This document shows, piece by piece, positions 1 to 8,980 of a DNA stretch of 64,000 nt. A program made the translations under genes and the position numbers. The notes below the pieces were generated by a model. The model ran no database searches and was not told where the DNA came from. It was given only the letters and a program-made list of their open reading frames with translations. How positions within the stretch are numbered: the first letter of the stretch is position 1; each line of letters begins with the position of its first letter. Source of the DNA: Haliscomenobacter sp033763495 (GTDB lineage: Bacteria > Bacteroidota > Bacteroidia > Chitinophagales > Saprospiraceae); the NCBI RefSeq assembly GCF_033763495.1, contig NZ_JANRKL010000029.1, forward strand, positions 51,195 to 115,194, read 5' to 3'.

Positions 1-502
1 TGGAATAACTGCGGTTGTTGACCGTAGTATTGCAGTTGATCTCGGCCAATTTGGCTTTGTTGTTGGGATCAAAAACAAAAATTTTGCCCTCCTGTCCCCC
101 AGCAACATAAATTTTGCGGTTGTTTGGGGCAATGGCAACGCCCATGTACACTGCGGCCAAAACCCCTTTATCGGTTTCCACACCTTCGGGAATTTGGGTT
201 ACTACCGGATTGACCTCTGTGACGTTGCGAATCATCGTAACCGAAAATGGCCGAATCCCGGTATTCGCAGTTGCGGCCATGGTTCCATCTTGGCTAAGCA
301 CCAGGCCATAGGGGTGTGGAGCCGTAGTGATGGATTTGCCCAAGGGAGTTACGATTCTACCGTTGGGAATGACGGTTTGACCACCCTTGATTAGCTGCGT
401 TGGCCGGCTACCAGCAGGGGCATGAATAATCCATTGGTTGTTTTGTGCAGGTAAATTTGCAAACAAAACCAGGCAAACAAAAAGATAAATTAATTTTTTC
501 AT
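1..502 (-). CDS. YncE-like beta-propeller protein, N-terminal part (runs off window)
   Basis: Reading the minus strand from ATG at 502 gives an open frame to the window edge, about 167 residues. It starts with a signal peptide (MKKLIYLFVCLVLFANLPAQ) followed by GSRPTQLIKGGQTVIPNGR and GVAIAPNNRKIYVAGGQEGK, blades of a YncE/surface-layer type beta-propeller. In Bacteroidota this N-terminus is typical of large proteins that join a YncE-like propeller to an alkaline-phosphatase-superfamily domain; only the propeller start is visible, so the phosphatase part is inference. The protein should be exported to the periplasm or surface. The gene is transcribed away from the glutathione peroxidase gene, and about 210 bases separate the two starts. 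Confidence 0.75.
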   Translation of the reverse strand, partial: MKKLIYLFVCLVLFANLPAQNNQWIIHAPAGSRPTQLIKGGQTVIPNGRIVTPLGKSITTAPHPYGLVLSQDGTMAATANTGIRPFSVTMIRNVTEVNPVVTQIPEGVETDKGVLAAVYMGVAIAPNNRKIYVAGGQEGKIFVFDPNNKAKLAEINCNTTVNNRSYS

Positions 503-711
503 GGTGCGAATGCTTTGACGATTGTAGTAGGTTTGTTGACACCAGAGTTAAATTGGTGTACCTATAAATCAAATGTAAGCCGGGCGTATTAAGCGGGTAT
601 TAGCCCCAGATGAGCATTAGGTTATTTTTTGAGTTGGAGTTCTTGCATCATTGGCGCAACCATTTTTCAATTTTACTGTTCAAAAACCTAGGATTTAAAA
701 TACAATCAATT

Positions 712-1311
712 ATGCATACAAGATTCATCTTTGCCATCTTGCTCAGCATCCCCGCTTGGGTGTCGAGCTGTTTCAATGCCAACAAAGTTTCTTCATCTTC
801 CAGTTCTACTGATGCTAAGCCCAAACTTATGTCTTCAGCCACTTCTTTCCACAATTTAAGTGCCACTACTTTGGATGGACAAACGGTGTCCATGGCCCAA
901 TACAAGGGCAAAAAAATCATCGTACTCAATGTCGCTTCAAAATGCGGGTACACCCCCCAATACGCGGATTGGCAGGCATTCTACGAGAAAAATAAAGACA
1001 ACGTAGTCGTTCTGGGTTTTCCTTGCAACCAATTCATGGGCCAGGAACCTGGTACAGCAAATGATATTCAGGAGTTCTGTCAAAAAAACTACGGCGTAAC
1101 CTTCCAAATGTTCGAAAAGGTGGACGTTAAGGGGGACAACCAAAGTCCAGTGTACAAATGGCTGACTGACCCAGGTCAAAATGGTTGGAACAGCGATGTC
1201 CCCTCCTGGAACTTTTGCAAGTACCTCATCGACGAAAACGGCAAGCTTACCCATTTCTTCGCTTCCGGGATAACGCCTGAGAGTACTGATTTTAAGAAGG
1301 CAATGGATTAG
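712..1311 (+). CDS. Glutathione peroxidase family lipoprotein
   Basis: 199 residues from ATG 712; an in-frame ATG at 610 would add 34 residues ahead of the lipoprotein signal, so 712 is chosen. The N-terminus MHTRFIFAILLSIPAWVSSC has a lipobox ending at Cys20, predicting a periplasm-facing lipid-anchored form. The GPx fold is shown by LNVASKCGYT with the peroxidatic Cys78 (a Cys, not selenocysteine, enzyme), GFPCNQF at about 103-109 and WNFCKYLI around Trp166-Asn167, i.e. Cys, Gln, Trp and Asn catalytic positions. Such enzymes reduce H2O2 and lipid hydroperoxides, usually with thioredoxin as donor. The lipoprotein N-terminus differs from the cytosolic bacterial BtuE form. A 24-bp perfect inverted repeat follows the stop codon. 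Confidence 0.9.
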   Translation: MHTRFIFAILLSIPAWVSSCFNANKVSSSSSSTDAKPKLMSSATSFHNLSATTLDGQTVSMAQYKGKKIIVLNVASKCGYTPQYADWQAFYEKNKDNVVVLGFPCNQFMGQEPGTANDIQEFCQKNYGVTFQMFEKVDVKGDNQSPVYKWLTDPGQNGWNSDVPSWNFCKYLIDENGKLTHFFASGITPESTDFKKAMD

Positions 1312-1312
1312 T

Positions 1313-1410
1313 AGTTGAGGAGTTGAGGCTACCGCAAGGATGGGTGTGTGATAGTGTGCGTGTGCCAATGGCATTGTCAAAATCGCTGCGGTAGCCTCAA
1401 CTCCTCAACT
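1313..1410. repeat. Long inverted repeat between gpx and DUF6702 genes
   Basis: Arms 1313-1336 and 1387-1410 are perfectly complementary over 24 bases with a 50-base loop. The left arm reads AGTTGAGGAGTTGAGG followed by CTACCGCA, so it is itself made of a repeated GTTGAGGA word. The GCTACCGCA tip recurs in the repeats at 14.5 kb and 63.95 kb. It begins 2 bases after the gpx stop; there is no clear T-run, so termination is possible but not proven. Confidence 0.85.
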
Positions 1411-1459
1411 TCTTCGATAACTTTTCCGTCCTCCCAATCGTTTATTGGAAAAATGGACG

Positions 1460-1954
1460 ATGATGAAATTATTGCTTTTTTTCCTTTTCTCCAGCGCTCT
1501 ATTTGCCCCTCACCCTATCCACCTCACGGTGATGGAAATTTACGGGACTGAAAAAAGCAAAAACCTGGAATGCTCCGTCACTTTTTTCTCCGACGACTTC
1601 GCCCGGGCCATTCAGTACGAGACTTATGCACCCCAGATTCAGAGTGGCAAACTCAAGACGGAGGACCTGATCCTCAAATACCTCCGCAGCAAATTACAGC
1701 TTAAAATCAATGGCAAAAGTGGCAACTTCAGTTTGCAAAAGACTGAAAACACCCACGAAACCATCACTTGTTATTTAAAACTCAACGTGGTAGCCGCTGA
1801 AACCCAAAAAATTGAAATAGCCAGCAAACTGATGCTTGAATTGTTCAATGACCAGCGCAACCTGGTACAAATCCGAATTCCTGGTAAAAAAGAAGGCGCA
1901 ATGAGCCTTGACAAAGCCAAAACAAGTGCAGTAGCCACTTTAGCGGCGGACTGA
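1460..1954 (+). CDS. DUF6702 family exported protein
   Basis: 164 residues from the tandem ATG ATG at 1460; a TTG at 1445 is a less likely start. MMKLLLFFLFSSALFAP is a signal peptide, followed by HPIHLTVMEIYGTEKSKNLE and a beta-rich remainder rich in FSDDFARAI, LRSKLQLKINGK and LNVVAAETQKIEIA segments. This matches the small DUF6702 family found in Bacteroidota next to metallopeptidases or alone; no function is known. The motif HP.H at the mature N-terminus is typical of that family. It is codirectional with gpx, but the long hairpin between them suggests separate transcripts. Confidence 0.7.
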   Translation: MMKLLLFFLFSSALFAPHPIHLTVMEIYGTEKSKNLECSVTFFSDDFARAIQYETYAPQIQSGKLKTEDLILKYLRSKLQLKINGKSGNFSLQKTENTHETITCYLKLNVVAAETQKIEIASKLMLELFNDQRNLVQIRIPGKKEGAMSLDKAKTSAVATLAAD

Positions 1955-2052
1955 TTATTGTCAGTCGGATCGAAAACTTTTGACAGGGCAAATCCTTTGA
2001 AATAACTGCAATTTTGTTGGCGTAACCGATTAACAGAAAAAAATCAGCAGTT

Positions 2053-2700
2053 ATGAAAAAGATATTGGTTCTTTCCATCCTCATCAGCGCTGCTTTCGCG
2101 CTTAATGCCCAGTCTCTCATTGGCAATCAACTCAAGAGCAAAGAGTCCATTATTTTGTATCTCGTGGAACAAGAAAAGCTGGCTCACGACTTCTATCGCG
2201 CCCTGGATACCATGTGGGTAACCGATATTTTTAATCGGGTAGCCAATGAAGAATCGGAACACGTTGGCAAATTGAGCGCAGTAGCTGCCGAACTGATGAT
2301 CAATGTGCCCAATCACTTCAATGAATACCCATTGGGACAATTCATTGACGTTAAGTTGCGCCATTTGTACACCGAGCTGATGATTGCAGCTAATTTTTCG
2401 CTGGAAGATGCTTATCGCACCTCTGCCAATCTCGAAGAACGTAAAATGTACGACCTGAAAGTGGCGCTCAAAGAGCCCAATTTCGAATTGGAAAACCTCA
2501 CATATAAGGCCTTACTAATTGGTAGTGAGGACAATTTTAAAACCTTCATCCGGGCTCTGAATGAAATGAATAGTGGCTACTCTCCCATTCTGTTGAGCCC
2601 TAGTGATTTTGAAGCCTTAACCAAAAATATCTTGGCCAACGATGCTTGGCCAAATTTTGATTCCAATGCCAAAAGTCAAAATCGGATCGGCCTGTTTTGA
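2053..2700 (+). CDS. DUF2202 ferritin-like protein
   Basis: 215 residues with a signal peptide (MKKILVLSILISAAFALNAQ) and a DUF2202 domain: ILYLVEQEKLAHDFYRAL, FNRVANEESEHVGKLSAV and ASNLEERKMYDLKVALKE-like helices. The paired E...EKLAHD and NEESEHV motifs supply the Glu/His ligands expected of a di-iron four-helix bundle, so a ferritin-like, metal-binding role is inferred; no enzymatic activity has been assigned to the family to my knowledge. A hairpin at 2772-2803 probably ends the transcript. Its position before a heavy-metal efflux operon is suggestive but could be chance. Confidence 0.75.
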   Translation: MKKILVLSILISAAFALNAQSLIGNQLKSKESIILYLVEQEKLAHDFYRALDTMWVTDIFNRVANEESEHVGKLSAVAAELMINVPNHFNEYPLGQFIDVKLRHLYTELMIAANFSLEDAYRTSANLEERKMYDLKVALKEPNFELENLTYKALLIGSEDNFKTFIRALNEMNSGYSPILLSPSDFEALTKNILANDAWPNFDSNAKSQNRIGLF

Positions 2701-2771
2701 GGGTTGTTTTGACTGAATAAAAAAATTTCATTGCCTATCCACATAAATTTACTGACTTTTGTGCAATCTTT

Positions 2772-2803
2772 ACTCCGCGTTGAAGTTCTCTTCAGCGCGG
2801 AGT
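2772..2803 (+). terminator. Hairpin before the efflux operon
   Basis: ACTCCGCGTTGAAG (2772-2785) pairs with CTTCAGCGCGGAGT (2790-2803) with a single wobble mismatch and a 4-base loop, followed by GTTTTATT. It can end the DUF2202 transcript. It ends only 17 bases before the next start codon (2821), so it could alternatively act as an attenuator for the efflux operon. Confidence 0.65.
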
Positions 2804-2820
2804 GTTTTATTGGATCAACC

Positions 2821-3228
2821 ATGAGAGTTTACCTGAGTCGATTTATGCTTGCTTTTTACCTGCTGCTGTCGCTGGCGCCACAGTGGGTGGAAGAGTTTGC
2901 TAAATTTCCCGCACTCATGGCTCATTATCAAGATCATCTCCAGGAAAATCCAGCCACAACCCTTGGTGAATTCCTGAGCCAGCACTATGGCAAAGATTAC
3001 GCCAATCACCGCAATCAACACGACCATTCCAAGTTGCCGGGCAAAGCCAAACACCATGATTCGTGCCTGCACATGAATATGACTGGCGACTCAGTGCTTC
3101 CACTTTACACAGACTTAATTGTATCTCCACATCATTGGGAAGAGCCTCAAAACTCCTCGGTTTTTCAACACGATCAAAACCCGGGCGCGGCTCACCTATC
3201 CTGCATTTGGCAGCCGCCCCGAGCCTGA
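2821..3228 (+). CDS. Small histidine-rich protein ahead of CzcA pump
   Basis: 135 residues from ATG 2821; the frame is open upstream to 2731 but that part overlaps the hairpin. MRVYLSRFMLAFYLLLSLAP is hydrophobic (signal or membrane anchor). The middle is rich in His: HYGKDYANHRNQHDHSKL, KHHDSCLHMNM and SPHHWEE. No family is recognised, but short His-rich proteins before CzcA/CusA genes are common in Bacteroidota, and a metal-binding role in the same export system is inferred. Only about 90 bases, with two hairpins, separate it from the pump gene. Confidence 0.65.
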   Translation: MRVYLSRFMLAFYLLLSLAPQWVEEFAKFPALMAHYQDHLQENPATTLGEFLSQHYGKDYANHRNQHDHSKLPGKAKHHDSCLHMNMTGDSVLPLYTDLIVSPHHWEEPQNSSVFQHDQNPGAAHLSCIWQPPRA

Positions 3229-3241
3229 TCTCCCCTTTTAA

Positions 3242-3280
3242 ATGACTAGCCTCTAGTCATGGCTCATTGCTATTGAGCCA
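3242..3280 (+). other. Two adjacent hairpins in the czcA leader
   Basis: ATGACTAG/CTAGTCAT (3242-3249 with 3253-3260) and TGGCTCA/TGAGCCA (3260-3266 with 3274-3280) lie back to back, followed by a pyrimidine-rich run (ttttcctttcttttattttt). They sit between the His-rich protein and the pump start at 3321 and may reduce read-through into the pump or act as a leader element; no anti-terminator fold was identified. Confidence 0.5.
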
Positions 3281-3320
3281 ATTTTCCTTTCTTTTATTTT
3301 TTTCTATAAATCAACAGTAC

Positions 3321-6300
3321 ATGTTGACTCAAATAATCCGTTTTTCCATCCATAACAAGTTTATGGTGGGATTGGGGACATTGGCGATGGTCATTGCGGG
3401 AATTTACTCCTTTGCCCGACTACCCATCGACGCCATTCCCGACATCACCAACAACCAGGTGCAGGTGCTCACGGTATGCCCTACCCTGGCTACCCAGGAG
3501 GTAGAGCAGTTTGTAACTGCCACCATCGAAAGTGCAGTAAAATCAATACCCGGCGTAGTCGAGTTGCGCTCGATCTCCCGCTTCGGGCTCAGTGTCATTA
3601 CCATTGTTTTTGAAGAAGACATCAACGTGTATCTGGCCCGCCAAATGGTGAATGAAAAACTCAAAACGGCGGAAGAGAGTATTCCTCCCGGATTTGGAAA
3701 GCCTGAATTGGCGCCTATTTCCACAGGCTTAGGCGAAATTTTACACTATCGCATTGAACCTAAAGCAGGTTATGAGCACAAATATTCCGCTGCCGATCTA
3801 CGGGAAATCCAGGATTGGATTGTCAAAAAACAATTGACCGGAGTACCTGGGGTTGTAGAAATCAACAGCTTTGGCGGCAACCTGAAACAGTACGAAGTAG
3901 GCGTGAGGCCCGAGCGTCTGCGCAGTGTACAAATTGGCCTACCGGAAATACTCACTGCGCTGGAGGGTGCCAATGAAAACACCGGTGGGGCTTATGTCGA
4001 AAAACACAGCAGCGTCTACTTCATTCGGGCACGGGGCCTGGTCAAAAGCCTGGACGACATTGGTCAAATTGTGATCAAAAGCGTCAATGGCCTGCCTGTA
4101 CGCATTGCGGATGTGGCCGAGGTTCGTTTTGGCAAAGCCCTCCGCTACGGTGCGGTAAGCCACAACGGCGAAGGCGAAATTGTGTTGGGTATCGTGATGA
4201 TGCTCAAGGGTGAGAATGCGGCCAAAGTCATTGAAAGGGTGAAAAACCGCCTCGAAGAAGTCAAAAAAGGCTTGCCCGAAGGCATCACCATCAGTACTTT
4301 TTTGGATCGGGAAAAACTGGTTAACCGTACCATTGCCACTGTAGAAAAAAACCTGATTGAAGGTGCCCTCATCGTCATTTTTGTACTGGTGCTTCTGGTT
4401 GGTAATTTTCGGGCAGGTCTGATCATTGCTTCGGTGATTCCTTTGTCCATGCTTTTTGCCATTTCCATGATGCAACTTTTTGGCGTAAGTGCCAACCTGA
4501 TGTCGCTTGGTGCCCTGGATTTTGGCTTGATTGTGGACGGTGCCGTTATCATTGTGGAAGCGACTTTGCACTACCTGCACGTCCGCTTTTTGGCAAGGCC
4601 TGAAGTGCCCATTGAACCCGGCCAAACGGTACATTTGAGCAAAAACCAAATGAACGAAAGTGTACTGGAAGCCGCCAGTCGCATCATGCGCTCTTCCATT
4701 TTTGGAGTGGTGATCATTCTGATCGTCTATTTGCCCATTTTATCTTTGGTGGGCATCGAAGGCAAGATGTTTAAACCTATGGCTCAAACTGTATCTTTTG
4801 CCTTGGTCGGTGCACTGCTCTTGTCTTTGACTTACGTACCTGCGGTTTCTGCTTTGACTTTGAGTCGCAAATTGCACCACCACCATAACCTGGCAGATCG
4901 AATCATTTTAGCCATTCAACGCATTTACCTTCCGGTTTTGAATTGGGCCTTGGCTTGGCGCAAAACGGTAATCGGACTCAGTTTGGGTTTATTGGCTATC
5001 TCTTTGTGGTTGTTTTCCAGGATGGGGGGTGAATTCATTCCTACTTTGGACGAAGGCGATATCATGATGCACGGCTTTTTGCGCCCGGGTACCTCCCTGG
5101 ATCAAACCCTGGAAAGTCATCGCCTGGCGCAAAACATCATCCTGAAAAACTTCCCCAACGAAGTCGAACAGGTAATTTCCAAAATTGGGAGTGCTGAAAT
5201 TCCTACCGACCCCATGGCCATCGAAACTGCCGACAACATCATCTTACTCAAACCCATTGAAGAATGGAGCAAAGCCGAAACCAAAGATGAGTTGGTCAGC
5301 AAAATTGAAGAAAAAGTACACGAAATTCCCGGCATGGCCTTTGAATTCACCCAACCCATCAAGATGCGTTTCGATGAAATGATGACGGGAGTGCGCTCGG
5401 ATATTGCGGTCAAAATTTTTGGGGAAAACATGGACTCTCTGGCCCACGCCGGGCACCGGGTGGAACAACTCCTCAAAAACATTCCCGGTCTGGCTGATTT
5501 AAAAGTAGAACAAGTGGAAGGTTTACCACAAATTGTGGTCGATTACCATTACGATAAAATCGCCCGTTACGGCTTACACATTCGCGATGTCAATGCCACC
5601 TTGCGCGCTGCTTTCGCGGGTACTTCTGCCGGAGTCGTTTATGAAGAAGCCCGGCGCTTCGACCTCGTGTTGCGCCTGGATGACCAAAACCGCAGCGATT
5701 TGGAGGATGTACGTCAATTGCCCATCACGACTCCAAATGGCGAATTGATTCCGTTGAGTGAAGTTGCCGATGTAGATTACCGCCTGGGTGCCGCCCAAAT
5801 CAGTAGGGACAACGCCCAGCGCCGGATCGTAGTAGGAGCCAACGTGCGTGGTCGCGATGTGGAAAGTGCATTTTTGGAGGTACAAGCCAAATTGGATGCC
5901 GAGCTCAAATTACCCGCAGGTTATTTTACCACTTATGGCGGCCAATTTGAAAACCTGCAAGCAGCCAAAGCGCGGCTTTCGATTGCGGTACCCGTAGCCT
6001 TGGCCCTCATTTTCCTGCTCCTGTTTTTCACTTTCAATTCCGTCAAGGAAAGTTTGTTGATTTTCACCGCCATCCCCATGTCGGCCATTGGAGGCGTATT
6101 TGCTTTGCTGATTCGTGATATGCCTTTTTCCATATCTGCTGGAGTTGGGTTTATTGCCCTATTCGGGGTAGCTGTATTGAACGGGATTGTGCTGATCACC
6201 TATTTCAACCAGTTGGAAAAGGAAGGTATAGAAAGTGTACCAGAGCGGATTCGCTCCGGGGCCATTGCCCGTTTGCGACCAGTACTCATGACTGCGGCGG

Positions 6301-7670
6301 TAGCTTCATTGGGTTTTTTGCCAATGGCCATTTCACATGGCGCGGGTGCAGAAGTACAACGCCCACTGGCTACAGTGGTCATTGGAGGTTTGATTACTTC
6401 CACTTTGCTGACCTTGATTGTCTTACCAGTGCTTTATGCCTTGTTTTTTGAGCGCAAACGATTCCTCAAAGTGCCGCCTTCGGTAGGGATTTTGCTGATT
6501 CCGTTGCTGCTGGCCGGAGCTTCGCTTCAGGGGCAAAATGCATTGCGGGAAAACGACGCCATTACTTTGGCTTTAAAGAACCATCCTGCAGTTCGATCGG
6601 CCAATATCCAAGTACAGCAGCAACAGGTATTGCAGGGTACAGCCAAAATGTACGAACCAGCCAACCTGTTTCACAATGTCACCGCTGACCCTGATTTGGG
6701 AATACTGGGAACCACTACTTTTGGCATCAGCCAAAGTTTCCCCAGTCGCAAGGCTACCCGGGCAACGGCCAGTTTTTACCAGCAAAAACAAAGTCAAGCC
6801 TCCGCTGTATTGGCCCATACCCAACAAGACCTGATCCGGCAAGTGCGCGAGATTTACCAGCACCTGGGGTATTTGGATGCCAAGTCCAGATTGTATCGTT
6901 CATTGGATTCGGTGTACACCCGTTTTTCAACCATAGCTGAACAACGTTACAAAGCAGGGGATGCAGCCCTGGCGGAAAAGCTGGCCGCCCAAGACAAGGC
7001 CGCACAAGTTCGTTTGATCCTCGAGACCATTGATCATGAGTTGAATTTTGACCAAGTGGTTTTAGGTCAATTGCTGGGCTTACCCCAAGCGGTAAGTGCG
7101 ATCGCGGAACCGCTTCGCAAACAAACCTTTAGCCTTGCCGATACTGCTTTGATCATTCAGGCACCCAGTGCCAAAGCGGGACTAGCCGGGGTGAGTGTGG
7201 CCAAAAGTCAGCAACAAATTGAGCAGTCGCGCTTTGCCCCCAGTTTTTCTACGGGTGTTTATGGCCAGGTCTTAGGCAACGGGGCATTTTATCCGGGCTG
7301 GCAATTGGGCGTCAACCTGCCCTTGGTCAATAAGGCTCGCCACAAAGCGGTGGAGTCTGCAGGACTGAACGTCCAAATTGCCGAAGCCAATTATCAGGAA
7401 GTTCTGCTTCAACAGCGCTCCCAAATGGCGCATTTGTTGCACGAGCAAGAGAAGTACAACACCTTGATCGAGTATTTTCAAACCCAAGGCCAGGCCTTAT
7501 CCAATGAGTTGCTCCGCAATGCCAGCCTGAATTATCAGGAGGGTGAAATTGATTACACCACCTTGTCACAGCAAGTTGAGCAGGCGATTGGCATCCAGAT
7601 GAATTACCTGGAAAACTTGTACGGATTGAGTCTGACCGTGGTGGAATTGAAATTTATTGCCGGACAATAG
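3321..7670 (+). CDS. czcA: CzcA/CusA-type heavy-metal RND pump fused to TolC
   Basis: 1,449 residues from ATG 3321 (MLTQIIRFSIHNKFMVGL); an earlier in-frame start at 3267 is less likely. Residues 1 to about 1045 form a heavy-metal RND proton antiporter: LPIDAIPDITNNQVQV near the N-terminus and LDFGLIVDGAVIIVEA in TM4 with Asp400, Asp406 and Glu413, the proton-relay triad of the divalent-cation (CzcA-like) type. A His4 run lies near residue 519. After about residue 1050 comes one extra hydrophobic segment (VGILLIPLLLAGASLQGQ) and then a TolC/OEP region (ENDAITLALKNHPAVRSANI) to the end. The inner-membrane pump and outer-membrane channel are thus one chain, an arrangement known in Bacteroidota. 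It forms a tripartite exporter with the adaptor that follows. Substrate (Co/Zn/Cd versus Cu/Ag) is inferred only from the TM4 motif. Confidence 0.93.
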   Translation: MLTQIIRFSIHNKFMVGLGTLAMVIAGIYSFARLPIDAIPDITNNQVQVLTVCPTLATQEVEQFVTATIESAVKSIPGVVELRSISRFGLSVITIVFEEDINVYLARQMVNEKLKTAEESIPPGFGKPELAPISTGLGEILHYRIEPKAGYEHKYSAADLREIQDWIVKKQLTGVPGVVEINSFGGNLKQYEVGVRPERLRSVQIGLPEILTALEGANENTGGAYVEKHSSVYFIRARGLVKSLDDIGQIVIKSVNGLPVRIADVAEVRFGKALRYGAVSHNGEGEIVLGIVMMLKGENAAKVIERVKNRLEEVKKGLPEGITISTFLDREKLVNRTIATVEKNLIEGALIVIFVLVLLVGNFRAGLIIASVIPLSMLFAISMMQLFGVSANLMSLGALDFGLIVDGAVIIVEATLHYLHVRFLARPEVPIEPGQTVHLSKNQMNESVLEAASRIMRSSIFGVVIILIVYLPILSLVGIEGKMFKPMAQTVSFALVGALLLSLTYVPAVSALTLSRKLHHHHNLADRIILAIQRIYLPVLNWALAWRKTVIGLSLGLLAISLWLFSRMGGEFIPTLDEGDIMMHGFLRPGTSLDQTLESHRLAQNIILKNFPNEVEQVISKIGSAEIPTDPMAIETADNIILLKPIEEWSKAETKDELVSKIEEKVHEIPGMAFEFTQPIKMRFDEMMTGVRSDIAVKIFGENMDSLAHAGHRVEQLLKNIPGLADLKVEQVEGLPQIVVDYHYDKIARYGLHIRDVNATLRAAFAGTSAGVVYEEARRFDLVLRLDDQNRSDLEDVRQLPITTPNGELIPLSEVADVDYRLGAAQISRDNAQRRIVVGANVRGRDVESAFLEVQAKLDAELKLPAGYFTTYGGQFENLQAAKARLSIAVPVALALIFLLLFFTFNSVKESLLIFTAIPMSAIGGVFALLIRDMPFSISAGVGFIALFGVAVLNGIVLITYFNQLEKEGIESVPERIRSGAIARLRPVLMTAAVASLGFLPMAISHGAGAEVQRPLATVVIGGLITSTLLTLIVLPVLYALFFERKRFLKVPPSVGILLIPLLLAGASLQGQNALRENDAITLALKNHPAVRSANIQVQQQQVLQGTAKMYEPANLFHNVTADPDLGILGTTTFGISQSFPSRKATRATASFYQQKQSQASAVLAHTQQDLIRQVREIYQHLGYLDAKSRLYRSLDSVYTRFSTIAEQRYKAGDAALAEKLAAQDKAAQVRLILETIDHELNFDQVVLGQLLGLPQAVSAIAEPLRKQTFSLADTALIIQAPSAKAGLAGVSVAKSQQQIEQSRFAPSFSTGVYGQVLGNGAFYPGWQLGVNLPLVNKARHKAVESAGLNVQIAEANYQEVLLQQRSQMAHLLHEQEKYNTLIEYFQTQGQALSNELLRNASLNYQEGEIDYTTLSQQVEQAIGIQMNYLENLYGLSLTVVELKFIAGQ

Positions 7671-7697
7671 TCCAAAACCCTTTTAAATCTCTAAAAA

Positions 7698-8885
7698 ATG
7701 AATCGCATCAAATATAACAGTATCCTCTTGTCCCTGACCTTGTTCATGCTGGCTTGTGGTAAAAAAACCGAGCCAAGCACAGAAAGTGCCGAGGTCGCTT
7801 CTACTCAGGAAATGAGTGGCAACACGGTTACACTGAGTACAGAACAAGCTGAGCAGGCCACCATCCAAACCGGAACTTTTACCCTCCGCCCATTGAGTGA
7901 TTATTTGGACGTAAACGCTGAATTGGTTTTGGGCAAGGAGCATACCGCTCTAGTCAGTGCTTTTACCGAAGGAATCATCAGCGAATTGCGCATTCGCAAC
8001 AACAGCAATGTCGCCAAAGGTGGGGTGCTAGCGGTGTTGCGCAAACCTGATTTATTGGACTTGCAACAACAGTACCTGGAGAACAAGGACCGCATGGTAT
8101 TCCTCGAAACAGAATACCAACGTTACAAGGCCCTGAAAGAAAATGATGCTACCGCCACCAAGAATTTTCAAAAAGCCGAAGCGGATTGGCGCGCCGCTCA
8201 AACTTCAGGAAAACTCCTGGCTGCCAAATTGCGCCAGTATCAGATCGATCCGGCCAAACTTACTCCCGATAATTTGCGGACTGAGCTACTGATCACCTCA
8301 CCAGTTGCAGGAGTAGTAACCCGGGTGGATGCCAGTTTGGGACAAGCGTTGAATCTGGGTGATCCCATTTGTGAGGTAAGTAACCTGGCCTATTTACACC
8401 CAGTGCTGTATGTCTTTGAAAAAAACCTGAACCAGGTTAAAGCGGGTCAAAAGGTACACTTGAAATTCCCGGGGGGCAATGAGCAAGTGTTCAACGCCCA
8501 TATCGACTACCTCGAACGCAGCGTTGATGCCGAACGGAAAACCGTTCGGGTACACGCCCGTTTTGACCATACAAGTGCAGCAAGCAACCAACAAATGGCC
8601 AAGGGAGGTTTTCTCAACGCCCGGATTGCCTTAGCTGAAGCTGGTCTGCTGCCTGCTTTGCCAGAAGAAGCGGTGATCCAGGAACAAGGTGGCTATTTTA
8701 TTTTTTACCAGGAAAAAAAAGAGGCCAGAAGTATCACTTTCCGTAGAGTTCCAGTTAAAAGAGGCCCAGCCAATGATGGCTATGTTGCCGTTGAACCACT
8801 CGAAACATTGCCACAAGGTGCAGCCATTGTCCTGAAAGGCGCTTATTATGTTTCCGCTAATGGAGGGGTAAGCGCAGAAGAATAG
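7698..8885 (+). CDS. czcB: RND efflux periplasmic adaptor lipoprotein
   Basis: 395 residues starting 27 bases after the pump. The signal MNRIKYNSILLSLTLFMLAC places a lipobox Cys at about 20. The membrane-fusion-protein order is visible: barrel-sandwich halves (GIISELRIRNNSNVAKGGVL and ITSPVAGVVTRVDASLGQAL) flanking a long coiled-coil hairpin (about residues 115-190), then beta-barrel and membrane-proximal parts (FEKNLNQVKAGQKVHLKF, EEAVIQEQGGYFIF). It bridges the CzcA-TolC fusion across the periplasm. Operon position and spacing support co-expression. Confidence 0.9.
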   Translation: MNRIKYNSILLSLTLFMLACGKKTEPSTESAEVASTQEMSGNTVTLSTEQAEQATIQTGTFTLRPLSDYLDVNAELVLGKEHTALVSAFTEGIISELRIRNNSNVAKGGVLAVLRKPDLLDLQQQYLENKDRMVFLETEYQRYKALKENDATATKNFQKAEADWRAAQTSGKLLAAKLRQYQIDPAKLTPDNLRTELLITSPVAGVVTRVDASLGQALNLGDPICEVSNLAYLHPVLYVFEKNLNQVKAGQKVHLKFPGGNEQVFNAHIDYLERSVDAERKTVRVHARFDHTSAASNQQMAKGGFLNARIALAEAGLLPALPEEAVIQEQGGYFIFYQEKKEARSITFRRVPVKRGPANDGYVAVEPLETLPQGAAIVLKGAYYVSANGGVSAEE

Positions 8886-8933
8886 GTTACGTACGTATCG
8901 ATGATGCTTGTTATGGAAAATTTCTAAACTAGT

Positions 8934-8964
8934 GATGGGACACCCTTTCAACTCTTGTCCCATC
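8934..8964 (+). other. Stem-loop after czcB
   Basis: GATGGGACA (8934-8942) pairs perfectly with TGTCCCATC (8956-8964), loop 13. No T-run follows, so it is a weak terminator or RNA-stability element between the adaptor and the haem-binding gene. Confidence 0.5.
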
Positions 8965-8980
8965 GCTTAACCACAAAGCC

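Noticed and set aside
1348..1551. 67-residue plus-strand frame
   Set aside because: It spans a repeat arm and the start of the DUF6702 gene in another frame.
3939..4649. 236-residue minus-strand open frame
   Set aside because: Antisense to the CzcA pump; His/Gln-rich composition is a product of the reverse frame.
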